A stretch of DNA of 64,000 nucleotides. Origin: Sporobacter sp942492735. Its GTDB lineage: Bacteria > Bacillota > Clostridia > Oscillospirales > Oscillospiraceae. The notes beneath the pieces are model-generated. The model was not told the origin of the DNA. It made no database searches and saw only the letters and a program-made list of their open reading frames with translations. The stretch spans positions 1,240,001 to 1,304,000 of the forward strand of contig OW818648.1 of assembly GCA_942492735.1 (NCBI GenBank), given 5' to 3'. The position numbers were made by a program, and so were the translations under genes. Every line of letters starts with the position of its first letter. Position 1 is the stretch's first letter. Shown one piece after another: positions 34,148 through 42,720 of the stretch.

Positions 34148-35130
34148 TGAGCGTTAAAACGACTTTCGATTTTGACCAGATGCTGAGTAACGCCCGTGAA
34201 GCCTACGGCGAAGAGCTTTTTAGAATGGCTGAAGAGGGCTTGGATTTCGTGTTTACCTATACAGATAACGTCGCCCCCTCCTCCAGCGCTGGTAAGCTGC
34301 TTAAGAAGTATCCAGAGAGATGCTTTAACTTTGGCATCGCTGAGCCGAACCAGGTCGGCGCTTCCGCCGGACTTGCCCTGTCGGGTGAGGTTGTTTATTC
34401 ACAGGTATTCGGTCCTTTCCTGTCTTTGCGCGCGGCCGACCAGATCCACACGGATATTGCATATAACGACGTCAATGTCCGCCTCATCGGCACACACGCC
34501 GGTGTGACCGCAGGCGGCGGCCCAACCCACAACTGCATCGCCGACCTGGCATTGTACCATGCGATCCCGAACCTCACCGTCGTCGTGCCTGCTGACGCGG
34601 CGCAGTGCTGCAAGGTTATCCGTCAGTCCTTAACCTTTAAGGGACCAATGGTTATCCGTATCGATCGCGGCGGTTCCCCAAATGTTTATGCCGACAACGA
34701 CTATGAGTTTGTCATCGGCAAGGCCATTGAAACGCTCCCCGGCAATGACCTGACGATCATCTCGGCCGGCTCTTCCGTTTACTGGTCCCTCATGGGCGCA
34801 AAAATTCTAAAAGATAAGCATGGCATCAATGCGCGCGTCATCGATATGCATACAGTCAAGCCGCTTGACGTCGATATGATCCTCAAATGCGCCCGTGAAA
34901 CAGGCAACATCTTTACCGTTGAAGAGCATTCCGTCAACGGCGGCCTGGGCGGCAGCGTTGCGGAAGTTCTGTGCGAAGCCGGCTTCTCCGGAAAATTCAA
35001 GCGTATCGGCCTGCCCGATAAGTTTGCAGTCCTCGGCGAACCTGATGCGATCTACAAATTCTACGGTTTGGATCCCGAAGGCATCGCAAAAACGATCCAT
35101 GAAGTTATGTCGAAGCCGAAGGCTTTATAA
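34147..35130 (+). CDS. Transketolase, C-terminal subunit
   Basis: A 327-residue beta subunit with the pyrimidine-binding and C-terminal domains of transketolase. The activating Glu for ThDP is expected in NFGIAEPNQVG; FTYTDNVAPSS and GTHAGVTAGGGPTHNC line the active site. The C-terminal domain has FTVEEHSVNGGLGGSVAEVL. The length matches other split systems. Translation is coupled to the N-terminal subunit. A pair of intergenic hairpins follows before the SDR gene. Confidence 0.93.
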   Translation: MSVKTTFDFDQMLSNAREAYGEELFRMAEEGLDFVFTYTDNVAPSSSAGKLLKKYPERCFNFGIAEPNQVGASAGLALSGEVVYSQVFGPFLSLRAADQIHTDIAYNDVNVRLIGTHAGVTAGGGPTHNCIADLALYHAIPNLTVVVPADAAQCCKVIRQSLTFKGPMVIRIDRGGSPNVYADNDYEFVIGKAIETLPGNDLTIISAGSSVYWSLMGAKILKDKHGINARVIDMHTVKPLDVDMILKCARETGNIFTVEEHSVNGGLGGSVAEVLCEAGFSGKFKRIGLPDKFAVLGEPDAIYKFYGLDPEGIAKTIHEVMSKPKAL

Positions 35131-35132
35131 AG

Positions 35133-35181
35133 GCGGAAAGCAAGCTTTCCGCTCAATATCTAACGCCGCAATTCGGCGTTA
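35133..35181 (+). other. Two tandem perfect hairpins between transketolase and SDR genes
   Basis: GCGGAAAGC/GCTTTCCGC (35133-35152) and TAACGCCG/CGGCGTTA (35161-35181) are two adjacent stems in a 63-base gap, with no T-run. The second ends just before the GGAGG of the SDR gene. They could protect or process the mRNA, or hold the ribosome site. Confidence 0.5.
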
Positions 35182-35193
35182 TGGAGGTTAAAC

Positions 35194-35985
35194 ATGAGCG
35201 CACTTGATAAAATCGCATCCTTCTCCATGGATTATTTCAGCTTAAAAGGCAAAGTAGCCATTGTCACCGGTGCCAATCAGGGACTGGGTATGGGTTATGC
35301 GGTTGCCTTTGCAAAAGCCGGTGCTGATATCTACATTCCTCATTTCACAGAAGACACAGCCGACGTCAAAAGGCTGATCGAAGCCGAAGGCCGCAGAGTC
35401 GCCTTTATCAGAGGAGATCTTACAGACAAGACTTATATAAATTCAGTCGTGGAAGGCTGCCTCAAGGAATACGGGCGGATCGACATCCTTGTCAATAACG
35501 CGGGCATGAATCACTTCGCGCCCTTTCTTGAATTCCCCGATTCAGCGTATGACCGCGTTCTCGATCTTCAGCTGAAAGCCGTCTATTTCCTCGGCCATGA
35601 GGTCGCCAAGGTCATGGTCAAACAGCGCAGCGGAAAGATCATCAACATCGGTTCTGCGCTTTCTTACGCCGGCGACAAGAAATGCCCCGCCTATGTCACC
35701 GCCAAGCACGGCGTTATCGGCATCACGAGGGATTTTGCCAACGAGCTCGGCGAGTACAACATCCAGTGCAACGCCATCTGCCCGGGCTTTATTCAGACAG
35801 AAATGAATATCGCCGTCAGCGCGGACCAGTCATTTTACAACCATATCACCTCTAGAATCGCTGCTGGCCGCTGGGGTGATCTGGACGATCTTATGGGTAC
35901 TGTCGTGTTTCTTGCATCCAAGGCGTCCGACTACGTCAACGGCGCCGACATCAAGATCGACGGCGGCTTCTCCTGTGTGCTGTAA
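35194..35985 (+). CDS. SDR-family sugar-type oxidoreductase (KduD/gluconate-dehydrogenase-like)
   Basis: A 263-residue short-chain dehydrogenase with TGANQGLGMGYA, NNAG, a catalytic Ser in IGSALSYAG, and YVTAK. The FIQTEMN and ADIKIDGGFS blocks resemble 2-keto-3-deoxygluconate / gluconate 5-dehydrogenase relatives. GGAGG lies before the ATG. It is last in the AraC-controlled dehydrogenase-transketolase operon, with a terminator after it. It probably reduces or oxidises a keto-sugar intermediate of the same route; a precise name is not justified. Confidence 0.88.
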   Translation: MSALDKIASFSMDYFSLKGKVAIVTGANQGLGMGYAVAFAKAGADIYIPHFTEDTADVKRLIEAEGRRVAFIRGDLTDKTYINSVVEGCLKEYGRIDILVNNAGMNHFAPFLEFPDSAYDRVLDLQLKAVYFLGHEVAKVMVKQRSGKIINIGSALSYAGDKKCPAYVTAKHGVIGITRDFANELGEYNIQCNAICPGFIQTEMNIAVSADQSFYNHITSRIAAGRWGDLDDLMGTVVFLASKASDYVNGADIKIDGGFSCVL

Positions 35986-36017
35986 AGCCACATAACAAAA
36001 AAAGAATCCATAAATTT

Positions 36018-36058
36018 GAAGGCGGGCGATTTTTTAGTTGCTCGCCTTCTTTTACATT
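36018..36058 (+). terminator. Intrinsic terminator after the transketolase operon
   Basis: GAAGGCG and CGCCTTC pair (the inner bases GGCG..TGCT extend it), followed by TTTTACATTTTT. The next 230 bases up to butyrate kinase contain no gene; no convincing promoter was found there. Confidence 0.7.
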
Positions 36059-36286
36059 TTTATTGATATCGGATGGGTCGTATAAAAAACGATGAAAACG
36101 AAAACATTGACACATATATACGCAGCGACTGACGAAAACGGCTTGCCTTATCGTCAAAGTTGGCTGAAGCGGCATACAAATGAGGAGCTATGTATTGACC
36201 AAAATCAGAATATGTAATAGCATGGGCTAATGCGCGCGGTATCAGACAGACCGTGTCGGTGTATGACAAAGATAAGGGGATAAAGT

Positions 36287-37357
36287 ATGTTTAAAATCGT
36301 TGTGATGAATCTGGGCTCGACATCCAGCAAGCTGGCCTACTGGGAAGACGAGAAATGTATCTTAAATGAGAATCTGGAGCATCCGGTTGAGGAGATCAAT
36401 CAGTATGATGCGATCCTTGACCAGTACCAGTATCGATTTGATAAGATAAATGAATTTTTGAAGAAAAACGGTATTGACTATAAAGCTGTGGATGCTGTTG
36501 TCAGCCGCGGCGGACATTCGCGCTCGCTTGTCGGCGGGACTTACCGGATTAATGAATTGATGCTGTCGGAAGTCAGGAGCGGCAGCTTCGGCCGCCACGC
36601 TTGCGATATCGGTGTGCTTGTTTCTTATGCGATGGCGCATGAGGGAAAGGCAATACCCATGGTTGTCGATCCGCCTGTTACCGATGAATTCGAACCGCTC
36701 GCCCGCTACTCCGGACTGCCGGAAATGCCGCGCCGCTCAAGCTTTCATGCCCTGAACCACCGCGCCTGCGGTAAGCAGCACGCGAAAAAGAACGGTCTCG
36801 ATTATAACAAGCTGAACCTCGTCGTTGTCCACATGGGCGGCGGTATTACCGTCGCCGCGCATAAGCAGGGACGCATGGTAGATGCGACCAACGGCATTGA
36901 AGGAGACGGCCCGTTTTCTACCAATCGCACCGGCGGTCTGCCGGTTGGTACACTTGTTGACACGTGCTATTCGGGTAAATATACGCAAAAGGAAATGCAT
37001 AAGAAATTAAACGGTAACGGCGGTATGATGGCGTATTTGGGTGAAAGCGATATGCGCATTGTTTTGAAGGAAGGCTTCGCCGGCAACACGAGATATATGG
37101 AGTGCTTTGATGCCATGATGTATCAGGTGTGCAAGGAGATTGCGGCGATGTCAACCGTTCTCAAAGGTAAGGTTGACGCCATCCTTCTGACCGGCGGCAT
37201 GGTCAATTCGGAATACGTCCAGAGGACTGTCATAGATTACTGCGGTTACATTGCCCCGGTCGTCGCCTATCCCGGTGAATTTGAGATGCAGGCGTTAGCG
37301 CTCGGCGCTTATGCCGGACTGGCTGGAGAAGAAGAAATAAAGGTGCTGGAGGACTAA
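36287..37357 (+). CDS. buk: Butyrate kinase
   Basis: A 356-residue acetate/butyrate-kinase-family enzyme making ATP and a free acid from an acyl phosphate. Family landmarks are MNLGSTSSKLAYW (phosphate-binding start), VSRGGHSRSL, DPPVTDEFEPLARYSGLPE (butyrate kinase rather than acetate kinase), HMGGGITVAAH and LTGGMVNSEYV. The length is normal. AAGGGG precedes the ATG. It is two bases from ptb, so acyl-CoA can be turned into ATP. Branched-chain acids or a related short acid are also possible substrates, as known for this family. Confidence 0.93.
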   Translation: MFKIVVMNLGSTSSKLAYWEDEKCILNENLEHPVEEINQYDAILDQYQYRFDKINEFLKKNGIDYKAVDAVVSRGGHSRSLVGGTYRINELMLSEVRSGSFGRHACDIGVLVSYAMAHEGKAIPMVVDPPVTDEFEPLARYSGLPEMPRRSSFHALNHRACGKQHAKKNGLDYNKLNLVVVHMGGGITVAAHKQGRMVDATNGIEGDGPFSTNRTGGLPVGTLVDTCYSGKYTQKEMHKKLNGNGGMMAYLGESDMRIVLKEGFAGNTRYMECFDAMMYQVCKEIAAMSTVLKGKVDAILLTGGMVNSEYVQRTVIDYCGYIAPVVAYPGEFEMQALALGAYAGLAGEEEIKVLED

Positions 37358-37359
37358 TA

Positions 37360-38271
37360 ATGTTTAAGACGTTTGATGAGATACAGGATTTTATCGTGAA
37401 GAGCGGCATTAAAAAGAAGGTCGCGCTCGCTGCTGCTCATGATGACGACGCGCTATCATCAGCTGTGCAGGCCAAAAAAGCCGGTATCATCACAGCCATT
37501 CTGATCGGTAAAACCGAAGAGATAAAAAAGCTACTTCAAGAGTACGGCGAAGATCCGGCTGATTATGAAATCATCGAGGAGCCGGACGAGACCGCCTGTG
37601 CCAAAAAAGCCATGCAGATGGTCGTTGACGGCTTGGCGGATATTCCGATGAAGGGAATTATGCAGACGTCGACATTCCTGAAAGCGCTTTTCAGCAAAGC
37701 ATACGGCTTTATAAAAGAAGGTGCGCTAGTGTCTCAGGCGACGGTCTGTGAGTATACGTCCGAGAACCGCCTCATGATCATGACCGACTGCGCTATCAAT
37801 ATTGCCCCGACGTACGAGGAGAAGATAAAGATTATCAACAACGGCGTACGACTAGCCAAACAGCTCGGCTGCGAGGTTCCGAAAGTGGCCGTTCTGGCAC
37901 CTGTAGAGGTCGTCAATCCGGCGATACCGTCGACCATCGAAGCGGCGATGCTAGCAAAGGCTAGTGACCGCGGCCAGATTAAGGGCTGCATCGTGGATGG
38001 CCCGTTCGGTCTTGACAACGCCGTATCAATGGAAGCCGCGCGCCATAAAAACATAAAAAGCGACGTGGCGGGCAAAGCCGATATCCTCATTATGCCGGAT
38101 CTTGCTGCAGGAAATATATTTACGAAATCGCTGCACTATTTCGCGCATTTGAAAACTGCCGGGACAGCTCAAGGTCTGAAAGTACCCGCAATCTTTTCAT
38201 CCCGAACGGATACGTCGGTCGATAAATTTAACGGCATATTGATTTCCGTCCTACAGGCGATTGTGCACTAA
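37360..38271 (+). CDS. ptb: Phosphate butyryltransferase
   Basis: A 303-residue phosphotransacylase-family enzyme that exchanges CoA for phosphate on butyryl-CoA or a similar acyl-CoA. Seen are KKVALAAAHDDDALSSAV at the start, MKGIMQTSTFLKALF, and APVEVVNPAIPSTIEAA. The late VDGPFGLDNAVSMEAA and MPDLAAGNIFTKSL blocks are typical of Ptb. Its ribosome site (GGAGG) lies in the end of buk. The order buk-ptb is the reverse of the common ptb-buk. A terminator follows. Confidence 0.92.
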   Translation: MFKTFDEIQDFIVKSGIKKKVALAAAHDDDALSSAVQAKKAGIITAILIGKTEEIKKLLQEYGEDPADYEIIEEPDETACAKKAMQMVVDGLADIPMKGIMQTSTFLKALFSKAYGFIKEGALVSQATVCEYTSENRLMIMTDCAINIAPTYEEKIKIINNGVRLAKQLGCEVPKVAVLAPVEVVNPAIPSTIEAAMLAKASDRGQIKGCIVDGPFGLDNAVSMEAARHKNIKSDVAGKADILIMPDLAAGNIFTKSLHYFAHLKTAGTAQGLKVPAIFSSRTDTSVDKFNGILISVLQAIVH

Positions 38272-38306
38272 TCTTCACTATATCTCTTTTACCCGCACTA
38301 TTCTTG

Positions 38307-38344
38307 CACAGGCTAAGCATAAAAAGCTTATGCCTGTGTTTTTC
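38307..38344 (+). terminator. Intrinsic terminator after ptb
   Basis: CACAGGC-T-AAGC and GCTT-AT-GCCTGTG form a stem with a small internal mismatch, followed by TTTTTCTT. Confidence 0.8.
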
Positions 38345-38360
38345 TTATATAGATACCCGA

Positions 38361-38389
38361 ATGACATCGCGCGTTGAATGATGTATAAT
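38361..38389 (+). promoter_or_regulatory. Promoter of GRE-B
   Basis: ATGACA at 38361-38366 and TATAAT at 38384-38389 are separated by 17 bases, about 65 bases before the GRE-B start. It lies after the ptb terminator, so GRE-B is its own transcript. Confidence 0.65.
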
Positions 38390-38456
38390 ATAATTCAGCA
38401 AGACTTCTCAAATATTATTATAGAAAATAAATTGATATATAGTGGAGGTAGTACGA

Positions 38457-40907
38457 ATGTATGAATTTAAACCTGCTTCAGACCGTATCAATCAACTCAG
38501 AGAACTCATCCGTGACAGAGTTCTCAGAATAGATTCCGAAAGAGCGCTTATCTGGACACAAGCGAGCAAAAAATACGAAAATGTTGTGCCGATTATCAAG
38601 CGGCCGCTCATGCTCTATGAGCTCTGTTCAAAGATGACAGTGCTTTTTGAGGATTTCGAGATCATTATCGGGAACAAAAGCCCAAATTTCTTCGGCAGCC
38701 CGCAGTATCCCGAATGGATGGGCCAGGGTTGGTTTCTTGAACCCATTAAAAATGGCGAATGGATATTGAAGGAAGACGGGCTGTATCATAATCCCGAGGG
38801 TGAGCAAATCCGGCTCTGTATCAGTCGGGAGGATTTCGACACGCTCGCTTCTATACAGGATTATTGGAAAAACAGAAGAATTACCACGATCGCTGACGCT
38901 TGGCAGCCGGACAGCTTTGATGAGCTCAAAAGGCTCAATGTCTCAAGCTATGCTGAAGGTGGCATGGGTATGACCGTGCTCTCTCCCGGGCATCTGATTG
39001 CCGGTTATGACAAGATTATCAATACCGGCTACGCGGCCATCCGCAAAGAGGCGCAGGATTGGATTGACGCGCACCGCGGCGATTTGATGGGCGAGGACGT
39101 TGAGAAGTTTATGTTCTACAAGTCTGCCGTCATTGTCTGTGACGCGGCGATTCTTCTCATAAAACGGTACGCGCAGGCCTGTTTTGACAAGGCTGCCGAA
39201 TGTAAGGACGCCTCACGCAGCGCGGAGCTTCTAAAAATGGGTGACAGTCTGATGTGGATTTCCGAAAATCCCGTGCGTAGCTTCTGGGAAGCCGTGCAGG
39301 GTATTATGCTATATCAGCTGCTGATTACAATAGAAACAAGGATCCCATCGCCCTCGCTCGGCCGATTCGACCAATGGACATGGCCATACCTAAAAAAAGA
39401 TCTTAAAAGCGGCGCGTTAACGCTGGATCAGGCGCAGGAAATCGTTGACGCGTTCTTCCTGAAGGCGAACTGTTACTATAATGCCGGCCCGGCCAAGCTT
39501 GTCGCGACGACCGGCATCGGCAACACCTATCAGCACACCACCATCGGCGGCGTTGACCCGGAAACCGGAGCGGATGCGACGAATCCCGTCACCTATATGG
39601 TTCTTGAGACTGTCGGCAGGCTTAAGCTGCATGATCCCACAATTTCCTTGCGCATCAATAAGAACTCGCCCGATAAGCTCTGGGAGTGTGCGCTTGAAAC
39701 GTCGAGACTGGTCGGCGGGCTGCCGCTCTTCCAAAACGACGAGGTCATTATTCCGAGTCTCCAGGCGGAATTGAATTTCGAGCTAAAAGACGCCCGCAAT
39801 TACGGCATTATCGGCTGCCAGGAGATTGTCGGCTGCGGCTGCGATTTCCCGGCGCCAAACGGCATCTATCCGCCGCATGCCAGCGTCTGGTGGAGTTCTA
39901 TCTTCGACATGGCTATAAATAACGGATTAAACCCGTTCAACGGCGAACAGGCCAGTCTGAAAACAGGGTATCTCTACGAGATGAATTCTATTGAGGACGT
40001 CCGGGACGCTGTTGAGAAGATGGGCCGCTATATTTTGAAAATGTTCATCTCTGCCAACAACTATGCCGAATATATTTCGCCGTATTATTCAACGCAGCCC
40101 GCACTGTCCATTTCTATGACCGGCTGCATGGAGAATGGCAGGGATGCCGTGCAGGGCGGCTGCAAATACAACTCCTACGGCGGCACTGCGACAGGCCTCG
40201 CCACGCTTGCAGACTCACTGGCCACCATCAAATACATGTGCTTTGATAAGAAGAAATGCACGACAAAAGAGCTTTATGACGCGGTCATGGCAAACTGGGA
40301 GGGCTGGGAGCCTCTGCGCCAGCAGGTCATAAACGAAGTCCCGCATTACGGAAACGCCGATCCATATGTCGACATGGAGCTTAAATGGTGCGTCGATCTG
40401 TACTACACGATCTGCAAGGAATGCTACAGCGCCCGTTCCAAGGTCTATAAGTCCGGTCTTTATGGCGCGTCCGATCACGTGGCGCAGGGCTATCTGACCT
40501 GGGCTACGCCCGACGGCAGACGCTTCGGCGAGCCCATAGCTGATGCCATGTCGCCCTGCCAGTCCAGAGACAATAATGGTCCGACAGCTGTCTTCATCTC
40601 AACCTGCAGCTTTGACCACCACCACTTCCTCGGCGGCATCGCGTTAAACCTCCGGATTCACCCGTCGGTACTCTCCCGCGAAGACGGTATTAAGAAGCTA
40701 GCCGATATGACAAAGACATATTTCGAAAGCGGCGGCATGGAAGTTCAGTACAACATCGTCGACACAGCGACGCTAAAAGCCGCTCAAGCCGACCCAATGA
40801 CCTACCGCGACCTCGTCGTTCGCATTGCCGGCTACTCCGCCTACTTTGTGGAGCTCGGACACGATCTGCAAAACGACATCATCGCTCGGCACGAAAACAG
40901 GATATAG
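38457..40907 (+). CDS. Glycyl radical enzyme B (PFL-like, substrate unknown)
   Basis: An 816-residue glycyl radical enzyme. The radical Gly792 lies in VRIAGYSAYF, 24 residues from the end; the thiyl Cys454 is in IIGCQEIVG with Glu456, giving Cys-x-Glu. That pair is the general-base arrangement of eliminating GREs (diol, choline and hydroxyproline types) and of 4-hydroxyphenylacetate decarboxylase. Beyond the core it does not match a subtype I can name. The start at 38457 follows GTGGAGG; an earlier GTG overlaps that site. It is a co-linear paralogue of GRE-C (42721), with different residues just after the active Cys (VGCGCDF here, VGSGNDY there). No activase is adjacent. Confidence 0.88.
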   Translation: MYEFKPASDRINQLRELIRDRVLRIDSERALIWTQASKKYENVVPIIKRPLMLYELCSKMTVLFEDFEIIIGNKSPNFFGSPQYPEWMGQGWFLEPIKNGEWILKEDGLYHNPEGEQIRLCISREDFDTLASIQDYWKNRRITTIADAWQPDSFDELKRLNVSSYAEGGMGMTVLSPGHLIAGYDKIINTGYAAIRKEAQDWIDAHRGDLMGEDVEKFMFYKSAVIVCDAAILLIKRYAQACFDKAAECKDASRSAELLKMGDSLMWISENPVRSFWEAVQGIMLYQLLITIETRIPSPSLGRFDQWTWPYLKKDLKSGALTLDQAQEIVDAFFLKANCYYNAGPAKLVATTGIGNTYQHTTIGGVDPETGADATNPVTYMVLETVGRLKLHDPTISLRINKNSPDKLWECALETSRLVGGLPLFQNDEVIIPSLQAELNFELKDARNYGIIGCQEIVGCGCDFPAPNGIYPPHASVWWSSIFDMAINNGLNPFNGEQASLKTGYLYEMNSIEDVRDAVEKMGRYILKMFISANNYAEYISPYYSTQPALSISMTGCMENGRDAVQGGCKYNSYGGTATGLATLADSLATIKYMCFDKKKCTTKELYDAVMANWEGWEPLRQQVINEVPHYGNADPYVDMELKWCVDLYYTICKECYSARSKVYKSGLYGASDHVAQGYLTWATPDGRRFGEPIADAMSPCQSRDNNGPTAVFISTCSFDHHHFLGGIALNLRIHPSVLSREDGIKKLADMTKTYFESGGMEVQYNIVDTATLKAAQADPMTYRDLVVRIAGYSAYFVELGHDLQNDIIARHENRI

Positions 40908-40923
40908 AAAGAAGAATACAGAT

Positions 40924-42138
40924 TTACTGCCTGTAATAAGTCAGAAAATCAGCGAGACTGTCGGTTGCGCGCTTCAGGTCGTTGATTTCCGGGAGATAGA
41001 CGATTCTGAAATGATTTGGCTCCATCCAATTGAAGCCGCTGCCGTGAATGATGAGAATATGCTTTTCTTGCAGGAAGTCCAGGACAAACTTTTCATCGTC
41101 TTTGATATTAAACCGCTTGGCATCTATCTTCGGAAAGATATACAGCGCTGCTTTTGGCTTGACGGCGCTGATACCCGGAATGCTGTTTAGAGCATCTGTA
41201 ATAAAACGCCGTTGTTCATAAAGCCGCCCGCCAGGCAGCAAAGATTCGTCTGTTTGACCGACGGACTCAAGCGCGCCCTCAATGATAAGCTGGGAGGGTA
41301 CGTTTGAACAAAGCCGCATTGATGACAGGAGCGTGAGCCCGTCAATGTAGTCCTGCGCCCCGGATTTATCGCCGCTCAGGCACATCCAGCCGCAGCGGAA
41401 ACCGCAGATGATGTGGGATTTGGATAAACCATTCATGGTGACGACGAAGAGGTCCGGTGCAAGAGACGCGATAGAGGTGTGCTCGAGACCGTCCATCACA
41501 AGACGGTCATAAATCTCGTCGGCGAAAATTATAAGACCGTTTTGCCTCGCAAGCTCAACGATTTGCTCTAAAAGCGCTTTGGGATACAGCGCGCCGGTCG
41601 GGTTATTCGGATTGATGATGACGATGCCTTTTGTTCTGGCAGTGATTTTCTTTTTGATATCGCCGATGTCGGGGTTCCATTCCGCTTGTTCATCACAAAT
41701 ATAATGTATGGCCTTCCCTCCGGCCAGTGTGACGCCTGCAGTCCAAAGCGGATAATCCGGTGTCGGGACAAGGATCTCATCGCCGTGGTTCAATAGACCC
41801 TGCATTGCCAAAACGATCAGCTCGCTGACGCCGTTTCCTGTATAAATGTCATCTACGCCGACATTTGGAATACCTTTGAGCTTACAGTAATCGGCGATTG
41901 CATGCCGCGCGGAGAGAAGTCCCTTCGAGTCCGAATAGGCGACTGCGCTGGACAGCTGCTCCGTCATTGTTTTGCTGATATATTCCGGTGCTTTAAAACC
42001 AAAAAGCGCTGGATTGCCGATATTCAGCTTCAATACATTGATGCCCTGCCTAGTCAGCTTTTCTGCTTCTAACGCCACGTGACCCCTGACATCATAACGA
42101 ACGTGATCTAATCTATTTGACTTTTCAATTTCCAACAT
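40924..42138 (-). CDS. Class I/II pyridoxal-phosphate aminotransferase (AlaA/AspC-like)
   Basis: A 404-residue fold-type I aminotransferase. The PLP lysine is in MNGLSKSHIICGFRCGW. NPNNPTGALY holds the cofactor-contacting Asn, FADEIYDRLVMDG the Asp and Tyr, and the C-terminal HFRIVYLP motif contains the substrate-carboxylate Arg. The layout matches alanine/aspartate aminotransferases of the AlaA type. AAAGGG precedes the ATG. It is preceded by a complete T-box leader, so expression rises when a tRNA is uncharged. This makes it an amino-acid-biosynthetic enzyme rather than part of the flanking GRE transcripts, which run the other way. Confidence 0.9.
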   Translation of the reverse strand: MLEIEKSNRLDHVRYDVRGHVALEAEKLTRQGINVLKLNIGNPALFGFKAPEYISKTMTEQLSSAVAYSDSKGLLSARHAIADYCKLKGIPNVGVDDIYTGNGVSELIVLAMQGLLNHGDEILVPTPDYPLWTAGVTLAGGKAIHYICDEQAEWNPDIGDIKKKITARTKGIVIINPNNPTGALYPKALLEQIVELARQNGLIIFADEIYDRLVMDGLEHTSIASLAPDLFVVTMNGLSKSHIICGFRCGWMCLSGDKSGAQDYIDGLTLLSSMRLCSNVPSQLIIEGALESVGQTDESLLPGGRLYEQRRFITDALNSIPGISAVKPKAALYIFPKIDAKRFNIKDDEKFVLDFLQEKHILIIHGSGFNWMEPNHFRIVYLPEINDLKRATDSLADFLTYYRQ

Positions 42139-42156
42139 TGTTTACATCCCTTTCTT

Positions 42157-42520
42157 AAAAACAAAACGCCCTAAACCGGTTAAAAACCAGTTTAGGGCGA
42201 ATAGATCGTGTTACCACCTAAATTCAGAGAAAATCTCTGCACTCTGCCAATACATGACAGTCATCTTTAAGAGCACTGTCAGATATCGCTTCCGAAATAA
42301 CGGCCGGAATTCCGTTGAAGTCTCCAAAGGAAAGCACTTCGTGTTTCCTTCAAGAAATACTGCGTATTTCTCTTTTCGGTCCAAAGCTCGGAAACTGCTT
42401 CGCTGTTTTCTCCCCGAAGATTTACACCATAAGCGCTTGAGCGCTCTACATCTTCTCTCTGCGCGTTCGAAAACAGGTACTCTCTTTCGTCATAGCCTTT
42501 ATCAATATGTGATTGAGAGA
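42157..42520 (-). promoter_or_regulatory. T-box riboswitch (tRNA-sensing leader) of the aminotransferase gene
   Basis: Read on the minus strand, the leader has AGAGAGTA and GCGAAG flanking a specifier-type loop, and an upper helix CTGTTTTC/GAAAACAG. The AG-bulge region is CAGAGAG, with GGTG in the apical part. The T-box AGGTGGTAACACG is at 42207-42219. It ends with a terminator whose arms CGCCCTAAAC/GTTTAGGGCG (42167-42199) are followed by TTTTGTTTTT. Candidate specifier codons in the loop are GCA (Ala) or TTC (Phe); I cannot decide between them. Binding of uncharged tRNA should prevent termination. Confidence 0.88.
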
Positions 42521-42521
42521 C

Positions 42522-42550
42522 ACCATAGCACGAAAACCGGATTCCGTCAA
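42522..42550 (-). promoter_or_regulatory. Promoter of the T-box transcript
   Basis: On the minus strand, TTGACG (42545-42550) is followed after 17 bases by TATGGT (42522-42527), placing the start just ahead of the T-box Stem I. Confidence 0.65.
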
Positions 42551-42607
42551 GATCCAATTGTGCAAATGAGGCATATGTTGATACAAAATTTGAATAGCAT
42601 GCCGGGG

Positions 42608-42636
42608 TAGACACAAATTCACACGTCGTGTATAAT
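42608..42636 (+). promoter_or_regulatory. Promoter of GRE-C with internal palindrome
   Basis: TAGACA (42608-42613), a 17-base spacer and TATAAT (42631-42636), about 85 bases before the GRE-C start. The spacer and the first base of the -10 contain ACACGTCGTGT, an 11-bp palindrome about one base that could bind a repressor. It diverges from the T-box promoter. Confidence 0.65.
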
Positions 42637-42720
42637 GGTATCATGCTACATATTAGTTGGATTCGTCAACATAATTGATGAGTTCGGCTGATATCATCCC
42701 AACTTTTGGAGGCGCTATTT

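Noticed and set aside
33281..35130. Split transketolase as part of a sulfoquinovose (sulfo-transketolase) route
   Set aside because: No sulfoquinovosidase, sulfo-sugar isomerase, sulfolactaldehyde enzyme or sulfonate exporter is nearby.
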